A stretch of 64,000 nucleotides of DNA from Phlebopus portentosus (taxonomy: Eukaryota > Basidiomycota > Agaricomycetes > Boletales > Boletinellaceae), in the NCBI GenBank assembly GCA_037892935.1, contig JAYXKI010000003.1, forward strand, positions 868,001 through 932,000. Direction: 5' to 3'. A program made the position numbers and the translations under genes. The notes below the pieces were generated by a model. It saw only the letters and a list, made by a program, of their open reading frames with translations, searched no databases and was not told the DNA's origin. Shown here piece after piece: positions 48,520-61,000 of the stretch. The number at the start of each line of letters is the position of its first letter. Position 1 is the first letter of the stretch.

Positions 48520-49216
48520 TAATAATGTTATTATAAACACCGGTACGTATATTCTTTATTAGTAACGTACGGAGAGATTGCTACTGATCACATCGTTAGT
48601 TTAATTCGGATCGGGGAGATTACTGCATTATAGACCTATGGCGATAAAGCCTATTGAATTGTGATGTGAACAGGTGCTTCATTCTCCGTGCGAAGATTGA
48701 AATTGTTTCTGATCACTCTTTTCTAGATAGTAGAAGTCCGGCCGAAAGCAAACGCCTGATACTATATCCATGAGGCGTCCAAATTTAGACTCGACTTGAA
48801 GCTGCGAGAGGACCGATAGTTCGGAACGATCTGAAAACGGGTGCAACTATTCCACCCCACCTCGTCATGCACATGATTCCCGCGACTGAGGCCGGCTTGT
48901 TTTTGTTCTGAAAATAGAGGACAGCCGAAGGAAGTGCATCTGCGTGTACCGCCGCGGTGTAAATAATTGCGGATGCAGTGAATCTGGATATCGATAGGGC
49001 CGGCTGCCTGAAATCGATGAACCACAACACTAATGGAAATGGTGCAATCTCTATGGAAATGAGATTGGGGGGTCATCCCTTGTATCTATTTATAGATTAT
49101 ACGTCATTTCAGTCTATATAACCATCCATCCCATCTCTGCACCAACTGATCCCTTGACCTGTCTTGATAACTACTCAGCACACCCTCGACACTCGCTTCC
49201 TAGACACTTAAGTACT
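48520..49216. promoter_or_regulatory. Spacer and promoter of the CipC-like gene
   Basis: About 700 bases. CTATATAA at 49114-49121 is a TATA-like element about 95 bases before the CipC-like ATG, with ACGTCA just upstream (49101-49106). No gene is recognised. Confidence 0.45.
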
Positions 49217-49825
49217 ATGGGTTGGTTTGGCGACGATTCTAACGAGGCTCAGGCTTACCAGGAGGTAAGTTTACCATGACTCTTTACTCGTTTAATCATT
49301 GATCGATGAATCGCTGCTGACTATTTCGTCTTCTACTTCCTCTCACGCCGCTTAATGGCTACACTCTATGGTCCTGTCTTCAGTATCAGAACACTCCTGA
49401 CGAGCACAAGGCTAAGCTCAGCCACGAGCTCATCGCTGGTGCTGCTTGTATGTTTTTTTCGCCATGCCTCAGCTCGTTCATAATTCTGATTGTACTGCGT
49501 TTTAGCCTTCGAGGCTGCGAAAGCCTACGAAGATCACGTCGCGAAGAACGGCAAGCCCACCTCTCACGAAAAGGCAAAGGAGCTCCTGTACGCAATCATT
49601 AATGGATATTCAATCACATCAACTTCTCTGATCTGAATCATAGCGCCGGTTTCGCGGGAGCCTTCATCGACCGTGAATTCGAGACTCGCGGCGTAAGTGA
49701 CTTGATGTTCAGGCCCAACACGGATGTTGACGGTTGATTTCCACTAGCTCAATACTATTGACAGAGAGCGCGCGAAGTACGAAGCGCACAAGAATCTCCA
49801 TGGGCAGGTTGCTCAGGACTACTGA
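49217..49825 (+). CDS. CipC-like small stress protein (DUF3759)
   Basis: Short soluble protein of about 110 residues, of the family of Aspergillus CipC (concanamycin-induced protein). It is often abundant in basidiomycetes during stress and host or wood colonisation; molecular function is unknown. Joined exons read MGWFGDDSNEAQAYQEYQN, TPDEHKAKLSHELIAGAAS, FEAAKAYEDHVAKNGKPTS, HEKAKELLAGFAGAFIDRE and FETRGLNTIDRERAKYEAH, ending HGQVAQDY. The WFGDDS start and the HELIAGAASFEAAKAYE core are family signatures. Four short introns interrupt this tiny gene. A TATA-like element precedes it, fitting inducible expression. Confidence 0.88.
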
Positions 49826-50065
49826 TCGAGTCGGACTGGTACCGGAAATGACTATAAATATGCTTTGTACTGTAAAGAACTGGAAATCGTATCGTCTTGT
49901 TTGCTCTCAGAAAGCGCTTCCAATCCAATACAAGTCTGAGACAGACAGAGGTGACTGCCTGTTTATTGTTTGATAAGTTGAAAATGTAGCGAACGTCACG
50001 TGCCAGATTTGTCTTGTGAGGAAATTCAAGTTGTGGCAAAATCTTTCTTGTCCGGGACAATTACC

Positions 50066-50847
50066 ATGGGAAAGTCAGAGAAGAAAGAGCACAAGAAGAG
50101 GAAAGACCGGTCGGATGACGCTGGAGATACCACGGCTGGTGACATCTCAATGGCGGTATCCGACGTACTTCAAGAGCGAGTTCGTCCAATCTCTGTTTAT
50201 TCGTTCCTTCCGGGTTCGTACTTATATGTATTGCAACAGCCAGCCAAAAAGAGCAAGAAGGAGAAGGATGAAGTCGTTATTGACGTGAAAGAGCTGTCCC
50301 CGATTGCGCGACCTCTGGCAGAAAGGAAGTTGCTAAAGAAACTGCACAAAGTTATCAAAAAAGGTGCGCTCATTCCTATCACTTATTTTCGTTTTTTACA
50401 TTTACTTAAGTACGTGTATTCTAGCCTCAAAGCAGAGGCAAGTAAAGCGTGGAGTAAAGGAGGTAGTAAAGGGAATCAGGAAAGGCGAGAAAGGGTGACT
50501 TTTCCGCGTTGGTTATTACAAAAGGATTGTGCTCAAACCCATCCTATTTCAGTTTACTTGTCCTTGCAGCAGACATCACACCCATCGACATTATCTCGCA
50601 CCTCCCCGTATTCGCCGAAGACGAACGAGTACCCTACGTCTTCATTCCCTCAAAAGAAGAGCTTGGTCGAGCGAGCGCGACAAAGCGTCCTACAAGCTGT
50701 GTTATGGTGTGCCCTGACGCGAAGAAACGGAAGCGAAAAGAGAAAGAGAAGGACGGTGAAGAAGAGGAAAAGGATGAGGATTACAGGGAGCTGTATGATG
50801 AATGCTGCAAGGAGGCTGCGAAGCTACAAGAAAAGATCTTTTTCTAG
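50066..50847 (+). CDS. NHP2: H/ACA snoRNP protein Nhp2
   Basis: RNA-binding protein of the L7Ae family and one of four core proteins of H/ACA snoRNPs that pseudouridylate rRNA in the nucleolus. The N-terminus is Lys-rich (MGKSEKKEHKKRKDR). The L7Ae domain reads LSPIARPLAERKLLKKLHK, KRGVKEVVKGIRKGEKG, LLVLAADITPIDIISHLPV, PYVFIPSKEELGRASATKRP and TSCVMV. The C-terminus after the domain is a charged extension (KRKRKEKEKDGEEEEKDED) and a helix ending KLQEKIFF, longer than the yeast protein. Introns split the domain after VIKK and after GEKG. A 60-nt in-frame stretch near 50180-50239 (GTTCGT...ACAG) is probably another intron, because its translation has no family counterpart. Confidence 0.92.
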
Positions 50848-51265
50848 GTGTTTTCTTAAACGCTAAATCTTCTTTCTCCCGGCCGGGTTGTACTCGGACC
50901 GCAGCAGAGATAGGACAGAACTTCTTGTTGTACGTTTCTCTTCACGCTACCAACACCCTTTTGATTTCAATGCGACGCAGCGGGAATTAGGTGATGATCA
51001 GTGAAATAGTATTGGCTATGTGTGGTTTTTTATTCTTTGGAAAAGGGACGAATGTAAATTGAATTTACCCACGGGTTACCACGTCAATTCACACAATTTC
51101 CTCGACTCGAGCACAACCGCAGCTTCCACTCGTAAGACTCACTCATCGTCCCTTCCCTCCTTTCCCCACCCTCCCTTCCTTCTTATTACCCCCACCTATC
51201 GTTCCCGAGCAATCAGCTCGTCCTGCTTCTTGAACATTAGCTAGAATAGGAAAAAAAAGGAGATA
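50848..51265. promoter_or_regulatory. Spacer and promoter of BFR1
   Basis: About 420 bases. The right part is pyrimidine-rich (51150-51200, repeated ccctcc and ccttcc), a likely core promoter. No gene is seen. Confidence 0.45.
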
Positions 51266-53187
51266 ATGGCTGCAGGTGCAAAGGCTAAAACAGCTGGCAG
51301 TGCGAATGGCGCTGGTCCCAAGAGCGGTGCGGCGCGAAAGCCCAAGACGTCGCCGATACCTTCGCCCAGTATGAGCGGCGCAGCCACGCCTTTGAGCGAG
51401 GATGCGCCGAAAGGTGTCTTCAGCAAGGTCACCAAGCCGGACAAGAAGGAGTACGACGTCGAGCAGGAGGCGTTCAAAGCTAAGATTGCGGGACTTCAGG
51501 AAAAGATGGTGCACACTCAATTTTTTTCCTTTCAGCACCTGTTGTTGATACTAACTTCCCATCTTCTTCCTCACTCTATCACTTTGATTGGCATCTCTCA
51601 GAGCGCCATCCAGAACAAGATTAATGCGGGTTCGTCCTCGGGTCCTGGCGCCGAACGAAGAGCGGAGTTGCGTACTGAGCTGGACAAAATAAAAGAAGAA
51701 CAGGGGAAATTCAAGAATTCGCGTGGACAGCTTATGGCTCAGCTCAAGGCATTGAATGACGGTATTGCTAAGAAGGTAAGGGTTATATCCGTCTACAGCT
51801 CTTAGTAATGCATTTAAAATTGGATGTAAGATCAAGGACTTGCAGGCTGCCAAGAGCAAAACTCAATTCAAGTCTGTGGCGGAGATTGATGCTCACATAA
51901 GGTATTTTCTCTTCATAACTACGTATCATTGTTCTAAATCGGATCCTCAGGCAACTCGAGAAGCAAGTCGAGTCGGGCACCATGAAGCTTGTCGACGAAA
52001 AGCGTGCGTTAGCTGAAATCTCCACTTGCAAGCGACTCCGAAAGTCCGTCGAGAGCTTCCAAGCTGAACAGGATTCAATTGAACGAGACCGAGCTCAGGT
52101 GGAAGAGCTTCGCAAGCAGCTTGATGATCCAGAAGCGAAAGACCTCTCCGATCGTGCTGAAGTTATCAAGGAGGAGCTTGGCCAAATTAGAAAAGAAGGC
52201 GATGAGTTCTACGCGAACCGTAACAAGCTGTTCGACGAGCGGAATGAAATCAAGGAGCAACTAGACGAAATTTTCAATCAAAAACGTGAATCCGCGCAAA
52301 AGTATCGCGAAGAGAATGACCGCTATTGGGCGAAGGTCCACGAAGATCGTGCTCGGCGCGCCGAACGCGCTCGTGAGCAGCGCCAGGCGGAGGAAGAAGC
52401 GAAACGGAAGGAGGTAGCACAGCGTTTGCGTGAAGATGCTGCCATGCCAGCCTACCAATCGCAGATCGAGGATTGCCAAACACTGATTGATTATTTCTCT
52501 GGAAAGACTACGGGCCACATCCGGCTTTCGATGTCTGAACAACCTTCTTCGAAGGGAGAACTCGCGGGTGTGCCGAAGTTGGAGATTCGCCAGGTTGAGG
52601 CAGATACTGCTGGTCTCGTCGCGCGTAAAAAGAAGAGCGAGAAAGAGGATGCGTACTTCGTTGGCGGGAAGGCCAAGAAGGGCGGGAAGAAGGGGAAAGG
52701 TGGTGCGAAAGCTGCTGTGAACGGAAGCGGTGACGGAGATGCCACACCGACTGCTTCCTCCGGCTCTTTGAATGTTCCTCTCTCAACACTCACCGCACTC
52801 CTTTCACTCTCAATCCCTTCACCCGCATCTGCAGCGGACATCCCACGCGTAGTCTCGGATCTGCAAACGAAAAAAGCATGGTTCGAGGCAAATCAAGCTC
52901 GCGTCACCCAGGAGAACATTGCCAAAGCCGAGGCGGAGATCCAGCGACTTCTCGGCACTTCTGGTGGTAGCAGGAAGGGCGTGGTAGAAAGTAACGCCGC
53001 GAGCAGCAGCAGCAGTGTCAAAGGCGTAGACACAGACACACCACCGAGTGGCACAGGCGAGAACCCACCCGAGCCAACTCCAACTCCCGCCGACGCACCC
53101 GAACTCGAGCATGCTGTGTCCCCTGAGGAGGTCAGCGCAGAGTTGGAGGAGCAAGCGGTGAAAAACAGTATCGAAATTACTGTTTAG
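51266..53187 (+). CDS. BFR1: Bfr1-type coiled-coil mRNA-associated protein
   Basis: Cytoplasmic coiled-coil protein of the yeast Bfr1 (nuclear segregation protein) family. It associates with polyribosomal mRNPs at the ER and influences secretion and ploidy. After a Ser/Ala-rich start (MAAGAKAKTAGSANGAG) comes a long coiled coil: EYDVEQEAFKAKIAGLQEKM, ELDKIKEEQGKFKNSRGQL, FKSVAEIDAHIRQLEKQVES, GTMKLVDEKRALAEISTCKR and GDEFYANRNKLFDERNEI. The sequence from KSVAEIDAHI to EISTCKR is the family hallmark. The C-terminal part has YFVGGKAKKGGKKGKGG (a basic Gly/Lys stretch) and a low-complexity Pro/Thr/Glu tail. Three introns lie in the first 700 bases; the rest is one exon from about 51951. Confidence 0.88.
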
Positions 53188-54359
53188 CCTTCTGCCGCCG
53201 AACGTACCTCTGGCGGGCCGGTCGGTTGAGCGTGGCGGATGGGAAGGCTTCTGCCTATTGGTGATAGGCTGGGCGTTGACGAGCTTGCTTCGCTGTTCTC
53301 TTCAGCTATTATCTTCCCTTCTCTATTCTTTTCTATTTCAGTTGTTATTTAAGCCAAGCACCATGCAGAACAGTGACCCGTTGCTTGCATTCCTCAGGAC
53401 CAGTGTCAGTACCGCTAACATCCGTACCTGTAAGTATAAGGAGGATGATTATCTCGTTTTGTCGTATCTCGTACGTATTCTTACACATCGCTATCCAACA
53501 TCCATATATCTACATTCCCAATCAGTAATGTTAATGACGAGGACATGCACACAGGATAACAAGTATCACACCAAACACCACTCAGTACCACTACTACTAC
53601 TACTCTTTCTCTCTTTCGCTATTTTGTTCAATATCGTATCCTTACAAACCCTATCTTTTATTCTCTTAGTCCTCAGTAGCAAAAACATTTGCAAGTCATG
53701 TAGGGCTTTTCATCCAGGTATAAAAATATGAGTACTTGAGGGGCTAAGTAAGGAGAAAAGTAAAGAACGAAAAGGGTTATGATAACACATTTCCGTGTCA
53801 GTCAGTCAGTCAGTCAGTCAGTCAGTCAAAGCAGTAGCGGGCACACAAGTAGTTGGAAGAACGAAAGCAGGCTTATATACACAAGAGCTTTTGAAAAGCC
53901 AAAGAAATAAGAAAGATAAAAGGCGAGAAAAATTGTCTGGTCGTGACCTGGGGGACGTTGTACAACGAGTAGGGCGGAAGAAAGAAATCCGAGAGAGAGA
54001 AAAAGAGATTATATCTGCCAGTGACTACGGCACGGTTTCGCAAGTCACTGCAGCCGTACAAGAATGTTGTAACAGCTTACGACGGAGAAACAGGGAATAA
54101 AAACAAAATCGGAGAAGGAAAATTACAAAAAGAAACTTGAAGCGAGAAACCAAAACTATGGAAGAGCCCCTGATTATAGATCACCCTCGAAAATAGATTA
54201 CTACGAAGGGCAGATAGTGCGTGGCAACTGGTTCGATAAAACATGACGGTCGACTACAGATATAATGGTACTTTCCAATGGAAGAAACCCCTTGAAGCTC
54301 TCCTGGCTGTGCTCACCCTCTTCCATACACACTCTCTGAGGCCAGCAAGGACCATTTGT
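53188..54359. other. Convergent intergenic region with microsatellite
   Basis: About 1.17 kb between the BFR1 and RFX stop codons. It holds the (GTCA)8 repeat at 53797-53828, a (CTA)n run near 53589-53603 and a purine-rich stretch around 53880-54140. No coding block is recognised. Confidence 0.5.
53797..53828 (+). repeat. Tetranucleotide microsatellite (GTCA)8
   Basis: Eight perfect tandem copies of gtca, the longest perfect simple repeat I noticed in the window. It lies in non-coding DNA and is likely length-polymorphic between strains. Confidence 0.9.
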
Positions 54360-57300
54360 CTACGGCCCTGTCTCATCCTTCACTGGAGCAGCGAGATTCG
54401 TCTCGGGCGACGAATGCTGTGAATGCTCTGACGCATTCGAGTGAACGCTCGCAGCGTCGCTGTTGAGCCCCAGATCCTGCGGCGTGAACGCAGGAACATC
54501 AAAAGCATTTCCGGAGCCATAGTCGCCGAACATGCCAGCATCATGGGACACCCCAGAAGGGTCAACAAAGCTCATCGACATGCCCGAGTCGAATGCACCC
54601 GTTGCATCCAGTCCATTACCGCCAAACGAGTCGTGCAGAGCCGCAAGCATGCTTGACGTCGTCGGTGTATCGTTCAAGATCGAAGCACCGGCAGGTCCAG
54701 TAACCCCGTGACATACTGCTCCTGACCCTGCATCGGTGACATTGTGAAGAGCTGTTGCTGAATAACTGGCTCCACAGATGCAGCGACAGAGTTCGTCGAC
54801 AATGCAACACTCCGAAGAACATTCAACCCGATCCAGTCGCTACCAGGTACAGAAAAATAAATAGGAAAAAAAGGAGCCGAAGTTAGTAATTAACGTATAT
54901 TGAAAGGAATCGGAGAGAAAGATGCCGTACTCAAGGAATAACTTCAGGATCTGGAATGCGCCAAACGCCGGGTCACTACGAATGGTCTGCAAAGGCAAGA
55001 TCCCGCGTTAGCAACGACGGAAGTAGATCGCAAGTCAACTGAGCCTACGCACCAAGTCACGCATAATTTGGCTAGTCACATAGCCCCAGCGGATCAGTAT
55101 ACTCCGGGACGAAAGTGTCGAACGCTCCTCAACGCCCGTGACCGGGCCGCGAGGTGCACCCATGAGACGAACACAGACATTGTCCGCCCACGCCATGACC
55201 TCACCGACAGGCTCCGTGCTCTTCGAGATGTTGTTAAGGAGCGCGACGAAGTCCACCTCGAGCAGCTGCACAAGATCTTCATGCCGACAGTTGCACACGA
55301 GTGCGGACTGATTCCGAACGGACTCGAAGTCAATGAGTTGCCAAGAACGACGCATATCCGCCAGCTGCTTCGGGTTCGTAAGTACGGTCGAGAGCGCCTG
55401 CGTCACTTGGAAGATGTCTAGGAAACGTACTGTAATAGGAAGGGCGAAGAGAATCAGTTAAGCTAAACTTGGAGTAGCAAAATTAAACCATAAACTCACA
55501 AACAAGGTGCCCAAAACGAGCGCCGAGCTCCACTTTAGGCTCTACAAAGGTATTTCCATAATTCTCAAGTGCAAGAAGAAGGATCTTCTCCATTTTATCA
55601 GCCAGCTGTCTAAGGCTAGTCAAAGCCTGTGGCGGGATGGGAGACAACATCTGCGAACGCAGGATCTCAAGGATTTCCTGAAACAGAAAGAATAAATTAG
55701 TCCATCCTTTTGTTGAATCAAGAACTGGAAATGAAACATACATTATAAACAAGGGCATCAGCCTTTGCCATTAGACCAGCCACGGCCGGTGCGTGTACGA
55801 CCTCTCTGTGATCGCCGCTCAGGCTCGACCAGAAAGAACGCAAATTCATCTCAAATTGATCAAAACGATAGTTTCGTACGCTATCAAGTAAGGCGTTCAG
55901 ATGGTCTTCAAACCAACGCCACACGTCCCTTGCGGCAATGCCGTGGGGGGAAGAAGGATCTGGTCCGAGCGCCTCTTCAATATCGGGGAAGCCGGGAAGC
56001 TCTCTCACGGAGCGAATTGAAACGGGACCGATGAAGGCCGCAGCAGATGCCGTGGGAGGCGAAGGAGCATGCGAACCGGGTACAATTGCTGCCCCAGTAA
56101 GTGGGTCTGCACCTAACGTATGCCTACGAATCGTCGCATGAGGAGGAAAACTTGCGCGTTGAGATGCCTGTGCTTGTGAAAGCAGTGTGTTCGTCGTCGG
56201 CGTCTTGTCAGTGTCCATATGAATAAGTGATGGGCTCTTCATGCCATTATTGATCGTGAGCGAATTGCCTTTCGACCCAGATGTGGAGGGTGCAGCGCCT
56301 TCACTTCCGTCCTCATCATCATCATCCTCCGAGTGATCTTCACCAGCCTTGGCGCCCTGGCCAGTACCAGATACGTTCTGTTTGCTGACCGCTGCAGCGC
56401 TATTCGACTTGCGTACATAATCTTGCAACCATTCGATCTCAGTTGCCGTCGTGGGACGGATGCCACAATCTGTTCGTCCCCATCACCAACAGTATCAGGT
56501 CGATCAGAATCAGAAGAAGTCAAAGAGAATGAAAAACCAAGATCAGCGGAGTGAGTAAGGTGGCTAGGCAGACGAGTCAGAAGTTGATATCAACGTACAG
56601 TGATACTTGCTGTTGCCCCGAACACCGAGCCGGCGTGTCTTTATCGCGGGAAAACACAGGCGGATTGCCTTCCCCAACGTCGCAGTATTAATGTGAGGAA
56701 TTCCGTATTGATCACAGACGCGGCGGTAGGACAGGTAGAGTCCCTGTCGCGGTACGTTTCCATCTGGGTAGGGCGCGTAGTTTGCATTGAGCCTAGAATC
56801 CGTAAAAGGAGTAGTAGAAGTCGATCGACGACGATCAGATCAGCACGGAAAAAAATCACAGAAAAAAGGAGAGAAAAAAACATACCAAGCCTGCACGAAA
56901 ATCTGTTTCGCTCTGTCTGATGCGCTGGTGGTCGTGGCCGCGCGGACGTTGGCGGCAAGTTGCTCAAGGGCATGATCAGGGCCGAGGGTCATGCGACCAA
57001 ACTGGCCGATAGTGGAGATGTGTTCATGCTGGTGCGGATGCGCATGGACAGAAGAGCCGTGCTGGCTCTGGATGTACATCTGCGTGTAGTCCGGCGGGGA
57101 AGGATTGCTGAAAAACAGGGACATGTCCTCGTTTTCGCTCGAGGACGAGTAGACGCTCTCTGCATCCCTCGGGTAGGGCGACGTGGCGGCGCGGGCGGCA
57201 CGGATGTGGGTCTGGCGAAGGCCACTTGTACTCGACTTGAGTGAGCCTGGATGGCCTGCTACGGCTGAGGACGCCAGAGCGTGGGCGGAAGGCGGGGAGT

Positions 57301-57577
57301 CGGCAGGCGAAGCGAGGTCAGTAGAGAAAGCGGTGGACGAAGAAGAGTGCCTTGTGTGGGTATAAGCGCTCCTATATAAGTCAATATTTACCCCTCCGTT
57401 CAAATCGTGGACCGCGCTATGTACGGGCAACAGTGGATGGCCCTGAGACGACTGAGGGCGGGAACTTGAGTGAGAGGAAACAGAAGAGACCGAGCCGGAA
57501 CGAGAGTGGGGGTGATGGGGTAGAAAATCGAGAGAGACTGCTGATGGTAGCATGGACATCTGAACCGCGCCGTTCAT
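54360..57577 (-). CDS. RFX1: RFX-family transcription factor
   Basis: Winged-helix DNA-binding regulator; fungal RFX proteins (Crt1/Rfx1, Sak1) repress ribonucleotide-reductase and DNA-damage genes. A Ser/His/Pro-rich N-terminus (MNGAVQMSMLPSAVSLDF) precedes the RFX domain: QGLYLSYRRVCDQYGIPHI, NTATLGKAIRLCFPAIKTRR and LGVRGNSKYHYCGIRPTTAT. The domain crosses several introns. Downstream are an acidic/Ser linker, a helical block DVWRWFEDHLNALLDSVRN and FDQFEMNLRSFWSSL, and the RFX-type dimerisation region with MTQALSTVLTNPKQLADMRR and WQLIDFESVRNQSALVC. The C-terminus is low complexity, ending PVKDETGP. An apparent one-base frameshift near 54704 is removed by a 65-nt GTATGT...AAG intron joining QGQE to HMLAALHDSF. 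Confidence 0.9.
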
Positions 57578-58016
57578 GTGAGCGACGGCGCCGTGTGTCG
57601 GGCGACTTTACGATGGCAACACAGGCGAGAAATACTTTGTAAAATACGACGAAGCGAAGGCTATAGCGAGTGCAATGAACGGACAAGATTGGGCACGATT
57701 AGGCGAAAATGAACCTTTTCTTTTTGAGAGACAATAAAAAGAAAAGAAAAAAAGGATGGATGCGGGCCAGCCGGACTAGTAAGAGAGAGATGGAGGAACG
57801 AAGGTGAATACGGGGACAGAAATAGAAGAAAAAGAGAGAGAGAGAGATGGATAGTGGCCCTTTGAATAAGTAAGAGGAGAGTGAGTCGAGCACAGACCTA
57901 AAAGATGAGCGAGCGAGCGACTGGAGAAAGTGTGTTGGCGATGGCTGCTACCAAGGCAACCGGCCCTCCCTTTTATTCTCACATACTTCCCCCCGGTCAC
58001 TCTATCCTACTCTACA
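57578..58016. other. Spacer: RFX promoter and PPN1 3' end
   Basis: About 440 bases. The RFX 5' side is pyrimidine-rich on the minus strand and includes (AG)n at 57832-57846. No gene is seen. Confidence 0.45.
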
Positions 58017-61000
58017 TTACATTTCTTGATACATATACCGCCGGAACAATGCCCTCACCCGCCCCTCCTTCGAATCTCCCAGCCGTCGCGCCAGTGAGAG
58101 GTATGACCCGATAGTCAGATCACTCAGCTCATACGGTGTGTACTTCCTCCCCTTCTTCGCAACCTCCGCTCCATCATCTCCGCCATCATCATTTCGCAAT
58201 GACTTCGGCAGCTCCTTCATCGGGAATAGCCGTCGCGCTTCGCTCTTGCTCATCGTCGTGTACTCAAGTTTGAACTTGGGCTTTATATTCTTGCTGATAT
58301 CTGCCAATCCCGGCAGCCAGTACTATTTTGCGTGTTTTCCGATCAGTATTCTATTCTATTCTATTCTCAAAGAAGTGGAAGTGACACGTGCCTGCGCATA
58401 GCCGAGCGGCGTCCAGCGAGTGTTGTGCCGACTTGGCGAATTCTTGCTTGCGTAATGGGGCTTCTCCGGACGGCATGCCCATGTGCTCCGGTTTGCCTTC
58501 TTCTTGCAGTCAATCTTCGTCTCCCGCCCGGGATGCCGATGTCCGTGTTTCCGCTTCGGCTCCTTCTTCTTCTCTTTCTTTTTCTTCTTCATTCCGTCCA
58601 TCCCTTCGTCCTCTGTATTCGCCTTTCCTGTCGCGTTATACGCATACACTCGGAATGTCGGCAGATACGGGTTCGGCACAACAGAAGGTCCAACGTTAAT
58701 TATCGCATACTCGTCCAGGTCCATCTTCGCTTTCTTCGGTAGTGCGCTAAAGTCCCCGAACAGCACCTCTGCCAAAGAAGAATGACTCTGTTCGTCAATT
58801 TCATCCTTTCGCCTCGTCGCGCCCAGGTCTTCGTCGGGTAGTATTGTATCCTCACTCTCCAAGAAGAAAAACTGCCGCCGGATCCGCATATAAAGACAAA
58901 GTAAAGTTAGATTCATCCCGAAATTGCAAAGGAGCCACATCCTAAAATTACTCACGTGGTCCACATTCATGTGCTAAAAACACAAGCAAAATTAAAGTCA
59001 GTATTCCGTCTCCAATCAGAGTAAAGAGTTCTCGAGTTCTCTGGGTTCTCTCGTCGCAAAGGAGTTTTTAACTCCGAAGTGATGATGTCGGATTGGTCTG
59101 AACGCTCTATGCAGACCCCAAAGGATAGGCGCGAACGCATGGAGAAAGGAAGAAACATTCAAATCGCGACCAGGGCGGGCCTAAGGGGGCTAATCCAGAA
59201 TCGCAAAATACGAATGGTATTGTCGATTGACCCGGATGCGCCCAAATGAAGCAAGAAGGGAAGAGAAGGAAAAGGTACAGAATCAGTACTTACGCCGAAT
59301 AGATGTCCGAGTATCGTGTCCTGATATCGTAGCGCTAAATCCGCGTACCGAACGAACTTCAAACATATGAAAAAGAGATCAGAAACGAAGCGATTAAGAA
59401 AATGTTGCATGGAAAATCAATGGAGATGAAACATACACATCCCGGGAAGTAATTTCCTGGTGAGGGCGGGACATGCCCGGACACCCAGACCTGCTCATGA
59501 CCAAGGAAGGTTACCACCGGTGCGGGGAAAGCCGCACAGCCATCCGTTGCCGCCGTCACAGTTGATCGTCGCGCGGAAACCGAGCATAAAGCAACCATGC
59601 ATCCAAGCCGGCAACCAACCGTGCATTTCGGAACGGAATGTATTCAAAAGAAAAAACGCGGGTGAAAACGGAGTCAATTGAAATAGAAATAATAAAATTA
59701 AGGAATAAATAAACTTTTGATTAGTTTCCGTAAAACATATGGTATGGTGGCCGACGCACCTGTAGACCGCGTTCGCGGTACCGATCGAGCTGGACTTCAA
59801 GCCAGTCAAATTGGAGGTTTCCTGGGTCATTTTCATCGCCGTATTCGCACCCTCCCACGGCTGGTTCGCGCAAATTCCCAAAATGGAATAAATGGAAATC
59901 CACGATGTTCCGAAGAGGTGGCGTATCGTGCGAGTGAAAGCCAATAGACGCGCAAGATCGGTTGGGTGAGGTGGGAAGGGATTGAAGTTAATGTGTCAGC
60001 CATCAGACGATCAGCATTCATCAGCACCATCAAGGCGCACGACGTCGCGATGATGGAACAGTTCGGATTGAATTGTCCGAAAGGAAAAACGTATTTCATG
60101 TCATGACGAATCAGAACGTTCCGGTGGCGAAGATATTCCCATGACGATGCCGGGTGCAGATATGTAGAGTCCAAGTCGTAGAAGATGATTTAAAAAGCTA
60201 GTCAGTCAAAAGGCTATGAAGTACTCGCGGCAACAGAACGATGATCATAAACAGAAGAAGACGAAGATCAAGCAACGACGTCAAATTCCGCCAATAGCGG
60301 GAAGAAACCGTCCACTAGAAGTCAATTGCTATGTACGCATCATGATGCAGAATGTGGGTCGACTTTGCATGCGACGGAGGCGATGACAAAGGGACAAGAG
60401 CACGGAATTGGCAACAAAATAGCAGAGCGATCACACACCTTTGTTGGAATCATAGAAGTACATCGTATTCAAGCTAATCACAGCGACTTCATTGGGTATG
60501 ACTTCCACCGAGTAGTAGCCACCCCGTTGAAACACCTGAAAGCTCTCAAACGGGATGAAGGTCCTCCAGATGCTGTTCGAGAAAGTCAACATTTGAAGGA
60601 AATATCCCGACGTTTGTATTAGGAAATACAAGCCACCATAAAGAACGCATGTGCAGGAGGTAAAGAAGCAGCAAAGTCAGCGTCATGAAATAATGGATGA
60701 AGAGAATCAATGTAAATCTGATATTGAGCGTCCTGCTGAGGCACAAAGCGTTCTTTGCCACTGCGCTCAATGGGATGGGATATAGCACATGCGGAGCCCA
60801 ATTTCAGGAGACTTAACGCCATAAGGGCATAAGGGCATAAATGTAAACATGCGAGCGATGTGGTCAACATCAGCATCATGATGGAGATGCTGGACCAGAT
60901 CCCCATGCTCGATATTTGATTGGTCCTTGGATAGGCACAGCGACAACGAAGAAACCCGGTCTCACCTTGAAAACTCGTTCGTGATGCTGTTCGGGCCTGA

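Noticed and set aside
54660..54720. Apparent one-base frameshift in the RFX gene next to a run of four C (G on the coding strand)
   Set aside because: A 65-nt intron with donor GTATGT and acceptor GTCAAG restores the frame exactly (QGQE to HMLAALHDSF), so no indel is needed.
59833..60174. Minus-strand frame of 113 codons in PPN1
   Set aside because: It mostly lies within the 578-nt intron. Family alignment runs straight across from DSNK to AVGGC, leaving no room for an extra exon.
60573..60965. Possible C/D-box snoRNA in the 393-nt PPN1 intron
   Set aside because: ATGATGC and CTGA-like strings are present, but there is no convincing terminal stem or box spacing. The evidence is too weak to call.
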